Positions 1 to 13,094 are shown, counted from the stretch's first letter. The stretch is 64,000 bases of DNA from Epiperipatus broadwayi (GCA_028023455.1 JAQFVV010006232.1:1479928-1543927); one strand, 5' to 3'. Numbers and translations: made by a program. Notes: generated by a model not told the origin, from the sequence alone.

Positions 1-1324
1 TTTTATGTTTGATGATGGAACATGTGAGGCAAACATTAAGATGATGTAAACAATGTATACATAATAATGCATGGAGACTCTGCTCAAACATACATTTATA
101 TAGCAAAGAGCAATGTTATACCTGTGGATGTAATCATCTGCATAAAGGAATAATGAACAGTAAATATCCTGAGGGTTTTCTAACCATCATATGAGCAACT
201 AGCATAACTACAGAATGTTCAGTGGATTAACCACCAGCACTGAAACAAACTTAAAGATATACAAAATAATGGCAAACAATTATTCTGGGGATTAATCACA
301 AGCACAGAAAAAAACATATAACATTAAAATAGCATTAACATGCATTTTATTAATAAAATAGAAATAAATTACACCTCATCAATCTGTTAAATTGGAAAGC
401 ACATGCAGTTTTTCCAAATGTGAACTAAGCCCAAAAGATGTAAGAAAACTCTATTATATGAAACAATTAAAATAACAGCCGACCATAGACCAGATGGTAT
501 AAAAAAATATTACCTAATATTATAATATGAATATAAGCACAGAACCCTGAATAAATGTACCAGATGAGGCCATGTGGTGGTGGTAATGCATTATTGATAC
601 ATGGAATTAATCATTAAATCTTTACACAAGTGCTGTTTTCTAAATTGACTCTCTTTAATTCTTATATCTAAGTGAACAAATAATTATTTAATAACACAAG
701 ATTATATATACCATGACTTTAACATACTTACAAGAGAATATAAAATACAAATAAAACATAAAATGCATGTTTATTAAATTATTACACTAGGTTCAAATAC
801 CATGATTTAAATCTATTGTCTATTAGCCAATCAATTAATAGCACATTTCTCAAACTTAATGACAAATATAAATTAAGTATATTTGTGTAATTATAACATA
901 GAATCTTAAAAATTGATTGTATGCTTCTTCATCTCCATTGATAAGGAATATTTATAAATTAGCTTATCTACATGTAGGTTCTGAAGATCCAAGATATTTT
1001 AAGAGGTACAATATGTATCATTTTAGTCAGATTATCCTCAAAAGTTAATGAAATTGCTTGGCTTTATTTTAGGTGTTATTCCAAAATTAAAATATTTATT
1101 ACTTTTATATATTAGTGCTGAGAACAAAGAGTGATAGTTCAAGTAAATAATTATCTCACACATTTTATAACAGCCAAAATAGTTCCTGGTTAGCTCTTAT
1201 TTCTTTCAACAACTATATTGTAGTTTTAATACGATAACTCACAATGTTGTTTCTAATCTAAGTTCAAAATGGGATTATAATTAATTCTTGATCATTCAAA
1301 CACTGACACACAAAATATTAAGAC
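1..1324. other. AT-rich DNA, nothing recognised
   Basis: No reading frame of note, RNA gene or recognisable repeat structure is visible here. CpG is very scarce, as in most of the window. Confidence 0.5.
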
Positions 1325-1592
1325 AGCATTTTATTCTACACATATATAATATTATTGGAGGTGTTCACACATATAGAACACTCCCTTATGTGTTAACATT
1401 CATGAATATAAACTTATTCTGGGTTAAATAAAATTTCATTCCACACATATATAAACACTATGTGATAAAGTCATGAAAGCAACAATTTATCTAAAGTTAA
1501 ATATAGTATTTAATTTCACACATCATAATACTATTATATATGCTAAAGTTATGGAGGTAAAAATTTATCCAAAGGCCAAATGTAGTCTGTAA
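1325..1592. repeat. Diverged tandem repeat, three units of about 80-105 bp
   Basis: Three successive blocks start with a variant of TTCA/TTCTACACATATATA-like sequence, near 1329, 1433 and 1512. Units two and three also share 'aaaatttatc' / 'caatttatct' and an AAAG-rich end. The units are strongly diverged, so this is an old minisatellite. Confidence 0.4.
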
Positions 1593-2006
1593 ACCATAAG
1601 AATTTTCAAATAGACTGACTTTTTAGAACTGTTATTCCTGTTGTCATGGTCAACAATAATTCCTATGTATTTCAGTTGTAGACCTTGTGAATGATTACCA
1701 GCAGATAGACTTATGGTTGGGGAGATGAACAGATTAGTTAAGATTTAGCTATACATTTTGCTATTAATACCAGATAATATTGCAACTTAAATTATTTAAG
1801 AGAAGTTTTAACTTAACTTCCTTCTTTACCTTTATATTTTCTCCTTTTTTAAAAAGAGAAGCTTTTGTTTTTGTTATAGGTTTAACAGTAAAATAATAAA
1901 ATAAATATTTTATACTTGCTGTTACTACAGCAGTTTTTCAAAAAAAAAAATCTCTGGAAGTTTTATTTTGTTTCTTAACCAATTAAATTTCTTCTCATTT
2001 ACATAT

Positions 2007-2252
2007 CTGTTATTAAAACAGGCAAAAATCTCTATACATATTGCACTCAGTGCAAACCAGAGTAATCAATGGATGCCAGAAGGCTTGTGCATAAAATCCC
2101 CATCTGGCACTAGATGGGGATTTTTTACACAAGCCTTCTTGCATCCATTGATACTCTGGCTTGGATTGAGTGTTAATATGTATAGAGATTTTTGCCGGTT
2201 TTAATAACAGTTAAGAGCAAGCATAAGAAATAGTGATCATGTGATGTTTATT
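2007..2252. mobile_element. Short snapback copy of palindromic family Pal-A
   Basis: The segment 2007-2210 reads CTGTTATTAAAACA on the left and the reverse complement TTTTAATAACAG on the right. Between them two ~100 bp arms pair, meeting near 2105 at the CCCCATCT / AGATGGGG junction. After the right arm the plus strand continues with the sub-terminal module (AAGCATAAGAAATAGTGATC...) that also flanks the copy at 58.5-58.9 kb. It has no coding capacity, and the 78-codon open frame across it is just the palindrome being read through. It resembles a non-autonomous foldback or MITE; no superfamily can be assigned. Confidence 0.75.
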
Positions 2253-3777
2253 TACATAGTTTATTTTATCATATTTCATAAGTTAATTCAAAAGAAATTA
2301 AATAAATCTTTTAATTAAACCAAAATAATTTCTAGGATTATTTAAAGAGAAAAGCAAATAATTATTTGTTTTTATTTATCTTGCTGAACTTGATGTAATT
2401 GACTGTTGGTTTTCCCTTACAGGTTAAGCACAATTTACTTAACTTAGTGTTTGGAAATAGAGCAAAACTAATAGATAAAAGAAAAAAAATAATTAAAGCA
2501 AAAAAAATGGAATTATATAATCTCATTGTTCAATTAATGTGGCCATAAGTGTCAAGTATACACACTTCTAGGCATGATAATCAATTCATTTGGAAGAAGA
2601 TAGAGAAATTTTAGACTAGTTATACCAAGCTATATATTTTATATTAAAATATAAGGTTACAATATATATATATTCTGTTTAATGCAATTTTGTTTTTTAA
2701 GCAATGGAATTTTATAAACCTTCCAATATTAATAATTTCTACAATTTCCAGTGTAAAATTTTTTATTTACATTACTTTAAATAAATTATTCTAACATAAA
2801 TATCTCTCATTTAAAATATCCTTTCTGGACAATATAAATTTGCAAAATATAGATAATCATAAAATTGGTAGTCAGTACTGTATGTCATTACATCTCTTCT
2901 GATTCATTAAAATAAAATGGCACATAATTTTTAAACTTACATTTAATGCACATGTGGAGAGTTCTCTAGATGCTCACTACCCACCATTTTGCTAAAATAC
3001 CAAGGAAGACATCAATTAACATATAATAAAAAATAAATTAATTAATAGATAAATTTAAAAATAGTTTTAGAATTATGTGGCTATAAAGGCAAGCTAACTG
3101 GATTTCAAAATATTAGGATGTTTGATAATTTTACAAAATTAACTTGGATAGTTAATGTGATCAGCAAACCAGGAACATAATATAAAAATCAATTTGCATC
3201 CAGAATACTTAATTTTACTAGCTGAGAAGATTTCTCCTGAAACAGCAAATAAATGTCACTGTAGTCAAATAAAAATATTTTATTTAAAAGGTAAGATAGT
3301 GGCACATTATCTAACTAACACATGTAAACATAATATTTATATATTCATAAAAACAATTTCATTTTTAAAGATATTGTTTAATTCATGAGGTTTTCTTCAT
3401 CAAATAATTTTAATTTCTAACTTTTATTCCACATTAATAAATACAGAAAAATAAAATACATTTTAAATGAAAAGTATGCTAATAATAATAAATGTGATTT
3501 TTTTAAAATTCTTCAATTAATGGAATGAAATCATTACTTATGGTAAAATGATGCAGTGTTATGACATTTTATTTTAATTATTCAATATTTAGTTAAGTTT
3601 TTAATATAAAAAGGTATATAGTAATTACTTCAGTAAGTAATGTCATTTTTTAAAAATAATATATTACATTAATTTTATTTAAAATTTATATTAGTGTGAG
3701 AATCCACTTTTTTTCTATTTTAAATCTCTCTCTTTCTATATATAAATAAATAATTTAGCAATTTTTATATATTTGCA
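2253..3777. other. AT-rich DNA, nothing recognised
   Basis: No supported gene or structured repeat was seen. Open frames are short and show no protein family resemblance. Confidence 0.45.
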
Positions 3778-4338
3778 CATCTTATGGAAGAAAATGAATT
3801 TTCATACAGATACTATTAGATTGCTATATGAAATTTACATGCACTCACCTATCAATATGTGTTTTAAAAGCATAGGTGAATTATTTACACTTAGATGTTA
3901 GTCTTATTGGTCATGCTTCAATTAGGATTTGATCTTATTATGAGCCTGTTACTTCAATTGACAATTTATTTATACAAATTTAGTTTATATATCAAAGGAA
4001 ATAGAACATTTCTCATATGAACATATGTAAATAAATAATTTAGGAATATTGTGGAAGGAAATAAATCTTTTTTACTTATGTTCACAATAATATAATCCAA
4101 AGTCATAAGTAATTAAAAATGATAAACTTTCTCTTTCCTGTGATATATAAACTAAATTTGTTCAAAAATGTGTCAATTGAAATATCAGACTCATAACAAG
4201 ATGAAGTCCTGATTTAAACATCAAGCATGAATGATTCACTGATGTTTTTAAAACACTTATTGATGGGTGAGTGCATGTAAATTTAATATATCAATCCAAT
4301 AGCACATGTGGGGGACCTTCATTTCCTTCTACAAGATT
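3778..4338. repeat. Foldback element with ~180 bp arms
   Basis: Left arm about 3778-3962 and right arm about 4170-4338 are diverged inverted repeats. Anchor pairs are TTTACATGCACTCACC near 3834 against GGTGAGTGCATGTAAAT near 4266, and TATGAGCCTG near 3940 against CATAACAAGA near 4192. The spacer is about 200 bp. The right arm ends within 10 bp of the start of the 5' LTR below, so the LTR element may have inserted at its edge. No coding capacity. Confidence 0.6.
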
Positions 4339-4345
4339 TACATAA

Positions 4346-6715
4346 TGTAATGGTAGCTTAAAATCCTGTCTATACAAGCCTTTATTTATCCACAACAGCA
4401 AATCAAACCCATTAAATCATAACCTAGGTAATAGATTGTTGGATATGCACTATCAATTGTTTTATAAAGCAAACATACACATATACACACACACATGGGA
4501 CAAAAGTTTGTTTTCTTAAATTAAATAATGTCACAATGAAATAATTTATCTTTTTCAAAGTAAAGTAAAAAAGATAATTTAATAAGATCTTTCATATATA
4601 TACTAACAATAAGGTACTTGTCAATGTATTAGATGTCACAATTTATGACTTCAACTTAGTAGACATAATGACAACCTGATGTCAAGTCAATACCTAAGTA
4701 ATTGGATATTAGAAAATGATAGTAGAATTTTATTATGTAATTTTAATTTTAACTACAACCGTTTAGTACATGCAACAATAGACAAGTACAACAATGAAAG
4801 AGGAAATGGAAAAGCTCATATATACTAGGTAATGAGAACTAGGCATGGTATAAAAGCAAATGCAATTCATTTTCATCATTTTTTGTTGAAAGCTAGAATA
4901 ACCACACACAACTAATATCTCAAGATCAAATGTTAGAATGCAAGGAAATATGGTTGATTTATTCAAAAATCCCATATCAGCCATATAATTTTCATCTTGC
5001 AAAAAGTTGAAAGAAATCATAATCAACTTTTGAAATAAAGAAAGTTGATAATTTCTAGCAGCTTAAAGAAAGAATTGAACTGGTTTTGAGTTGAAAATTA
5101 AAAATAAAAGATTGCACTATTGTTTGAATGAGGAGAAAAGGAAAGAGTACATTACCAGCTTAAATAGATAAATGATAAAGTAAATTTTTTCTTTTACATA
5201 AATTGCTAAATGCCAAATAAACTGAAGAAAATTAAATGTATTATAAACTACTAACCAATGTATTCTGTCTAAATAAAGTTGCCATAAGACGTGAATACTA
5301 TTCACCCAACCATAGAAGCATAATGATTTAATTCACTCATCTATAAAATACCTAAACAAACATCAAATATCCCATATGAAATGTATGAATGGATCCTAGA
5401 GAAAAGCAGCTGTGGAAAATGGAAATAACATTATTGCCAGCACATGGCTAAGGAATTTGAATGATTGAGGAAACCTAGAGTATAACGAAAAGAAGGGTGA
5501 TAGACTGTATTTATGAGAGACATTATCGCTAGATTCATAGACTTTTAGATTGAAGAAAAATTGATATGTTAGATTTGTTTTATACATTCGTATCAATTCT
5601 CATTTCATATCTACTCTTAGATATGTCAACATGTCTACACTTGGAAGAGTCCATTTGTTTAAAATCAACATAGTATGGGGGAGGGATTTATTAACTTAGA
5701 TAATATTTTTTATGTAAAAATAAAGTTTAGATCAGTTTTCTCCATAATGAATTGATATTTGGATCACCACCCCATAATATTGAAATAAAATAAGTGTTTC
5801 AATATTATTCCATATCAATTACATCTACTATTACAGGACACAATTTGTGTTGTTTGTTTATTCTAACAGTCATTATATTTTTTATTTTGGGTTAAAGACT
5901 AATCTTCTATTGTGGATGTTCTTTTCTGTCAAACACTTCAACCATATTTAGTCAGGGGGTCCCAAAGAAGATGGAGCATCAATAATTGAAATCCAATAAT
6001 GGGTTTATTGTATACATGTTCATGTAACATTGTAAATTAGTTAGACAGCTTCATGGTTGATGTTATCTTTTTTTAAAAAAATTTGCTTTGTAAGTAGTGA
6101 GTGCTGAGTTATATATCTCTACCATGGATATGGGTTGGAATAATGGATACTTTCAATTGATGATATGGTAGAAATGCATACTTGACACATACAACTGCAT
6201 CTTTTATTATGTTAAATGAGTTTTAAGTTTTATTTGTTATTAATAAAAGTTGTTAATTTGATTTAAAATTTAACTGGTCTCTAGTTTATCAGAATCACTG
6301 ATACACCCATCCATCAATTTATTTTAATATATATATATATATATATATACATGCCCACACATTTCTTCCATATATATAATGATACAATAATAGGGTTGGG
6401 TACATCCTAAGTCAATGGGAACCTGTGTAGAAGTGTGATAGTTGCTATGCAAAGTAAATTCACCCCTGAAGAGAGCTGAAGGCAACATTCTCTCTGAGTT
6501 TGAATACTGAGAAGTAATGAAATCTGAAAGGGTGGTGAGGCATGAATGAACTAGCCTGAATTGTATCTGAATTTAATGTGTAAACTTAGAGTTAGAACCA
6601 TTGAAGGTAGATACATTCATTGGTTAGGTAGTTTAATGCTTCATTCACAGTATCCTACCAGAAGACCCTAGAATTGACCACAGTCAGATGCACCCTCTTC
6701 TGGTGGACCAATACA
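4346..6715 (+). repeat. 5' LTR of the LTR element
   Basis: Aligns along its length with 9991-12573: both share CTGTCTA(T/G)ACAAGCCTTTATT near the start, GGGGTCCCAAAGAAGATGGA mid-way (5957 and 11878), CACCCCTGAAGAGAG near 6460 and 12308, and TGGACCA at the end. About 2370 bp. It contains a (TA)n tract near 6325-6350. LTR ends are inferred from where the similarity stops and from the TG/CA rule. Confidence 0.65.
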
Positions 6716-7200
6716 TTCTGGTTCCCAGAGTTTAGGGGCATAAAACAGAAGTTTCTAGGGAGATTCAGCCAATGAACTAGTGAATAAAAAAACTTTTTTT
6801 GGAATTTACTCTTCTCTCAAACTTTCCACAGTATGCAACCCTGATAGATTTACTTCCGTAACAACCAATTGACACACCCAACTGTAAAAAGATAAATCTC
6901 AAATGAAACATTGTGTACAAGTCAACTGATGGTTTATAAATTGATAAACTGAAACCATAAATAAATAACTACTAAGATAATTTAAAATGGTAAGTCAGGT
7001 TAATAAACAGGAATAGGCTAAAAATAAAAAGTAGGCATTAAAAAATAACCTTTATACAAACAAAATGCAGGGGAAAATTAAATATAAACATGGAATGGTA
7101 AGGGGTAGCAAAAGGTCCTATGACATATAATTATTTGTATTTATAACAAAAAATAACTTTATACCTAACTGTTAGAAAAGGAGTTTAATTATATTTCAAA
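6716..7200 (+). other. 5' internal leader of the LTR element
   Basis: The stretch begins TTCTGGTTCCCAGAG directly after the 5' LTR. The TGG at 6719 is where a primer binding site would be expected, but I cannot match it to a tRNA 3' end with confidence. The rest shows no coding resemblance. Confidence 0.3.
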
Positions 7201-8170
7201 GTGGGAAATAGTTATTAAGAATCAATATGAAAAAGTTCTGAAGAACCACAGAGTACTACTTTGTGGATCCAAACACCTGAGGGTCTATAATCAAGATTGA
7301 TCACCCTCTTGCAATACATGTTGCAGGTCAAGTGCTTCCTTAAACTCAAGGAGTACTCAAAGTGGGAGCAGCTCAAGTATTCAGACCCTGAATAGCACAG
7401 ATTGCATAAGGTGAAATAACCATGACATGGATGTACCAAATGATCATGAGTGGTATGAGTAATCTAAAAGATGAAATGAACACCATGAAGGAGGATTTAA
7501 GAGGAAGTATGAGTAATATGGAAATAAAACTGGACCATAGAATAACAAGATTAAAGGAAGAGATGAAACCAAAACATAAACAGTATGAAAGAGAATCTAA
7601 AAGCAAACACAAGCAATGTTAAAGCAGATCTAAAATTAGATGGCAAAGATATAGACCAATTGTCAATAAACATGAGTAATGTGCAAAGGGACAACTCCAA
7701 AATGAAAGAAATACTGAGCAAGCTGAGAAGTGAGATAGATTAGAAAGATGTGAAGTACCAGCAAAAACTTGAAGAATTTAGATTTAGCATTATTGTGCAA
7801 TTGAATATCAAATGCAATGAAGTGTGAAGAATCAGGGGACTTGTAGTGATGATGTGAAAGCAGACCAGAAGAAGCTGCAAGCTAAAGTCCAAAGGTAATT
7901 TCAAGATATACATTCTAGGATGGACCAACTCTCCACAGAACAGAACATGAGATAGAGTCATGTGATAAAGCACTGGAGACCTTATATCATCATCTTAAAT
8001 TACTTGTAGACAAGATAGCCTTAGTGGAAATGAATATAACCATAGACAAAACTATTCTAGAAAAATTGATGGAAAATGCACCCAAAATTCGAGATCAGAT
8101 TGACAGGATAGATGAAGCCATCAATCAGAGGTTTTCAGTGATTGAGTCACAGCTGTGCCAAAAGACACCA
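7201..8170 (+). pseudogene. gag-like remnant with coiled coil
   Basis: The longest open piece (7422-7622, 66 codons) encodes a charged helix with repeated MSNLKDEMN / MSNMEIKLD heptad-like segments, typical of a coiled coil. Downstream to about 8170 the frames carry further Lys/Glu/Gln-rich pieces broken by stops. Its place just inside the 5' LTR and the coiled-coil character suggest the N-terminal half of a Gag-like protein. No zinc knuckle (CX2CX4HX4C) was seen. The assignment rests on position and composition rather than a family motif. Confidence 0.4.
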
Positions 8171-9240
8171 ACCACTGAAATATGAGATTAAATCAAGTAA
8201 CTGGAGGATTAGTGAGGAGTGAAATGGTAAGGAAAATTACCTGAAAGTTACACTCAAACCCCTCAGAGGATGCGTAACCCTTGTGAGGAACCTACTCTCC
8301 TATATCATATAATGCCCAAGGTGGAAGATTACCATCTCAATTTTAAATTTGGAGGGGATAGTGCCAAACACTTACCAGGCTAACCTTCACAACCACATAT
8401 TGACCTAACAAATAAACACCACAGAAGACAATTCAGAGATAACCATCTAAAACCCAAGTAAAAGGCACAACCAATGCCAAGAGCCAAAAATACCCCCCAA
8501 AGTTTACAAGTATAGTGACATCCTTTGTGGCAGATTGATGACATAACTAAAAAGGCCACCAAGAAAAAAAACTGTCACAACAACCACATTAGTTTGGGAA
8601 TATCTGATGAAGACCATATGGCTGATCATCTTACATGTCTCATATGATGTTTAAATTTCCTCCACAATATAGAAGATGATCACAATAAGAAAATTATTGG
8701 ATATTAATAATGAACAACACATCACAAACCACAAAACAGAAAGGTTCACACTTCCATAAATTATGCAATACCTATGAAGGTCCCTTCACATTCATTAGGC
8801 ACATAAATGCTAGCACTTAAGCAAATATAAAGGATGGACTGCAAGGATTGTGATCGAGAACACATAAATCAGACAACCCCAATGAAACAGACATAGATGT
8901 AGTGTTTAAGAGTATATGAATATAAGTATATAATCAATGATGTCATGAATATACAGATGATATGTTCAAAAGCAATTAGGGCATGAACAGATGCACCTAC
9001 ACATTTTTAACACAGCTTATGATTAACCAACCAAATATAATAAATAGACCAGCCAAGAAACTTGGAAATACAATGAAAACAATCAAGTACCAACTCTCAA
9101 TTAAATATTCACAAAGTGACTTAGGATGAAATATACAGAAGGTATATAAGCAATTATTGGATAAGACTGAGCAAAGGAACAAGAAAAAGAGTATATGCAA
9201 CTTCAAGATAGTTGATAAAGTATTTATCAAGATACTCCAT
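8171..9240 (+). other. Unrecognised interior of the LTR element
   Basis: A protease, reverse transcriptase and RNase H should lie here in a complete gypsy-type element, but none of their motifs (DTG, YxDD) is visible in any plus-strand frame. The stretch is slightly richer in G+C than its surroundings and full of stops. Confidence 0.35.
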
Positions 9241-9254
9241 CTGAGTAAGCCAAT

Positions 9255-9420
9255 GGAAGATAGACACCAAAATTTTACCATCAATATGAAGGACCATTCA
9301 CTATTGTGAATCATTCAGCTCCAAATGCAATTTTGACAGAAGTGAAAGGGAAATTTAAGGGAACACAAAACACGTACATTTTAATGCTATATTTTGGTCA
9401 AATGAAGGAACCACATAACT
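9255..9420 (+). pseudogene. Integrase C-terminal (GPY/F-like) remnant
   Basis: The frame starting at 9264 reads KFYHQYEGPFTIV and continues for about 45 codons. In gypsy integrases the GPY/F module has the pattern (K/R)(L/F)xxxYEGPY/F(x)IV, followed by a beta-rich tail, and the fragment matches that core. It sits about 600 bp before the 3' LTR, where the end of pol is expected. The upstream DDE catalytic core was not found. Confidence 0.5.
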
Positions 9421-9990
9421 AACATGTTTGATTTATACATAAGTTTATGGATAAGCATGTGTTTCAGTTGAAAAGAGAAGAGAAAGGGAGATGACATCAA
9501 AAAATATATATGTATAGATATGGTCAGTAATCTATGATGAGAATAAACCCAGGTAAGTACCAAAGCAATTACCCAAGATATTTTAGAGCCAACTGAGACC
9601 TAAGAGTTGATCCATACCAAATGATGGACACTCCAATATTTAATTTAATCTTTAGAGAAATCCAGTAAGACTCAAAAGTGAGTTGTATGGAAGCTAATGA
9701 GTTTGACTATGTGCTATCTGCAATAGAGACACACTACCTATTAAGTCAAACCATACTATCATCATAATAAAAAGGGCCGCATATAATTCTCACTTTATTG
9801 TGATGCAAGTAATGAAATAAAAAATTGTAAAGAAGCATGAAGATAATTGACAAAATATTAAGAAATAAAATAGGTAGGCATTATAACCCATCTTTAAAAA
9901 AAGAGGACAATCCAATGCAATATACACATCACTCAAGTATTAAAAGTTTGATGACAATATAAAATTTTAACCCTTTAAGAGTAAAGCAGT

Positions 9991-12573
9991 TGTAAGGGTA
10001 GCTTATAATCCTGTCTAGACAAGCCTTTATTTATCCATAACAGCAAATCAAACACATTTAAAAAAATTAGATAATAAATAGTTGGATATGCACTATCAAT
10101 TGTTTTATAATGCAAACATTCATATATACACACACATGACAAGTTTGTTTTATTAAATCAAATTAAATAACATAACAATGGAATGGAATAATGTATCTTT
10201 TTCAAAGTAAAGTAAAAAAAATAAAGTATTTGTCAATGTATTAGATGTCATGATTTATGACTTCAACTTAGTACACATAGCAATAACCTGATGTCAAGTC
10301 AATAACTATGCAAGCAAATGTTAGAAAATGATAGAATTTTATTATGTAATTTAATTTTAACTACAACCATTTAGTACATGCAACAATATATAACTACAGC
10401 AATAAAAGAGAAAATGGAAAAGCTCATATACTAGGAAATGAAAACTAGGCATGATATAAAAGGGAACCCAGTTCATTTCCATCATCTTTTGTTATAATCA
10501 TCTTTTGTTATAAACTAATAATCAGCTTTTTAAGCTAATGCAGATGCACTTTGGGATCTTAACAATAAATGAATACTCTCATTTTCCAATACAAGATAAA
10601 GTCTTTGTGAAAAAATTGAATGAATCACTTATTCTTTCAACCCAAATGTTTAAGTATGGGCAAATCTTAAGTACTGAAAATGAGAGTGTGAAAATATTAA
10701 ACAATCATTTTAAATTACTTTTACTATGTCTGAATAAATGATGTGCATTAGCTTAAAAAGTTGATTATTAGTTTATTAGAATTCAAAAACATCATGCTAT
10801 ATAAAATAAATATCTCATCATCTTTTGTTATTTTCCAAAGGATAGGATAACAACACCCAACCAATATCTCAAGATCAAATCTTAAAATACAAGAGAAAGA
10901 TGGATCATTTGTTCAAAAATTCCATATCAACTATATGATTTTCACATCACAAAAAGATAAAAGGAAATCATAATCAACTTTTGAAATAAGGAAATTTGAT
11001 AATTTCTAGAAGTTTATAAATGGATTAAACTTATTTTTAGTTGACAATTAAAAATAAAAGACTGTGCTATTGTTTGAATAAAGAGAAAAGGAAATAGTAC
11101 ATTGACAGCTTGTATAGATAAATTGTGAAGTAAAATATTTTATATAATTCACTAAATGCCAAATAATGAACTGAAGAAACTTAAATTTATTATAAAGTTC
11201 TAAACAATGTATTCTGGCTAAATAAAGTTATCATTCTCTCAACAATGATTTAATTTACTCATCTACAAAATACCTAAAAAATATCAAATGTTCCATACAA
11301 AATGTCTGACTGGATCCATGAGGAAAGCAGCTGCAGAAAATAGAAACAACATTGTTCCAAGCATATTGCTAAGGAATTTGAATGATTGAGGAAACCTAGA
11401 GTATAATGATAAGAAGGGTGATAAACTGTATCCATGAGAGATATTATCACTAGATTCACAGACTTTAATCTGGATGATTAAAGAAAATTTGATTTATTAA
11501 GCATTAGATTTTTTAATACATTTTTAGAATTCTATTGTCATTTCATTGCTACTCTTAGAAATTTCAATGTGCGTACATTGAGAGGGGATTTATTAACTTA
11601 GATAATATTTTTTATGTAAATAAGATAATATTTTTTATGTAAATAAAGTTTAGGTCCATTCCCTTCATAGTATCTTAACATTTTGATCACCACCATGTAC
11701 TATTGGAATAAGGTAAGCATTTTGATCCCATATTAATTGCATGCACTATTACAGAACAGAATTCATGTTGTTTGTTTATTTTAATTAACAATCATTATAT
11801 TTATGTTATTCTGGGTGAATGACTAATCTTATGTGGATATTCTTTTCTGTCAAACATACCATCTGTAGTTATGCAGGGGGTCCCAAAGAAGATGGAGCAT
11901 CAATCATTGGAGTCTATGAAACTATTATATATATGTTCATGTAACATTGCAAATAAATTAGTCAGTTTTGCAGTCGATGTAATCATGATTTTTTTAAAAA
12001 TTTGCTTTGTAAATAGTGAGTGCTGGGTTATGTATCTCTATCATGGATATCACTTGGAAGAATGGTTACTTTCAAATGATGATATGGTAGAAATGCATAC
12101 TTGACACATATAAACTGCATCTTATATTATGGTAAATGAGTTTTAAATTTGTTGTTAATAAACATTGTTAATTTGATTTAAAATTTAACTGGTCTCTAGT
12201 TTATCCGAATCATTCATACACCCATCCATCAATTTATTTGACTATATAGGATTGGATGCATCTTACACCAATGGGAACCTATAAAGAAGTGCAATAAATG
12301 CTATTCAAAGTAAATTCACCCCTGAAGAGAGCCAAAGGCAACATTCTCCCTGAGTTTAAATATTGATGTATAATAGAACCCATAAGTGGGATGAGGCATA
12401 GATGAACTAGCCTGAATTATACATGAGTTTAATGTGCAAACTTAGAGCTAACCCATTGGAGGTAGATACAATCATTCATTATGTACTTCATTGCATCATT
12501 CATAGCATCTTACTAGAAGACCCTAGGTCTGACTGTAGTCAGATGTGGTCCCCTCTTATAGTGGACCATTACA
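9991..12573 (+). repeat. 3' LTR of the LTR element
   Basis: Direct repeat of 4346-6715. It is 213 bp longer mainly because a 265 bp TIR element (10511-10775) sits inside it. Removing that insert leaves about 2315 bp, close to the 2370 bp of the 5' LTR. The two LTRs differ by many substitutions and small indels, so the insertion is old. The 12573 end lies about 10 bp from the GATA array. Confidence 0.65.
10511..10775. mobile_element. 265 bp MITE with 32 bp TIRs and TTA duplications
   Basis: Left terminal repeat 10511-10542 (TAAACTAATAATCAGC...) and right terminal repeat 10744-10775 are inverted with one mismatch over 32 bp. The bases before and after are TTA (10508-10510) and TTA (10776-10778). 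The 5' LTR lacks this insert. A 3 bp T-W-A duplication is characteristic of PIF/Harbinger elements, so this is probably a PIF/Harbinger-type MITE. The 67-codon open frame inside (10538-10741) is unlikely to be a gene. The host sequence ATCATCTTTTGTTA is also repeated three times nearby (10484, 10499 and about 10817). Confidence 0.75.
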
Positions 12574-12581
12574 ATATATTT

Positions 12582-13094
<513 letters not shown>

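Larger units (their letters stand above)
4346..12573 (+). mobile_element. Decayed LTR retrotransposon with ~2.4 kb LTRs
   Basis: Two long direct repeats (4346-6715 and 9991-12573) bracket a 3.3 kb interior. Both start TGTAA and end in ACA, the TG...CA form of LTRs. The interior shows a gag-like coiled-coil remnant near 7.4 kb and a GPY/F-like integrase tail near 9.3 kb on the plus strand, in that order, which fits a Ty3/gypsy-type element. No reverse transcriptase or protease motif was found, so the middle of pol is deleted or beyond recognition. Flanking 5-mers (CATAA upstream, ATATA downstream) are not a clean target duplication. All frames carry many stops. It could also be a large non-autonomous derivative mobilised by a relative. 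Confidence 0.65.

Noticed and set aside
1968-2204. 78-codon plus-strand open frame
   Set aside because: It spans both arms of the Pal-A palindrome and has no family resemblance.
4341-4345. Target duplication for the LTR element
   Set aside because: CATAA upstream and ATATA downstream do not match, so I do not claim a duplication.
4763-5596. Three minus-strand frames in the 5' LTR
   Set aside because: The matching part of the 3' LTR does not preserve them as a group, and no family is recognised.
8997-9314. 105-codon hydrophobic minus-strand frame
   Set aside because: It is antisense to the degraded interior of the LTR element. The plus strand carries the integrase-like signal, so this is a shadow frame.
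10538-10741. 67-codon frame inside the MITE
   Set aside because: The element is 265 bp, non-autonomous in size, and the frame shows no transposase motif.
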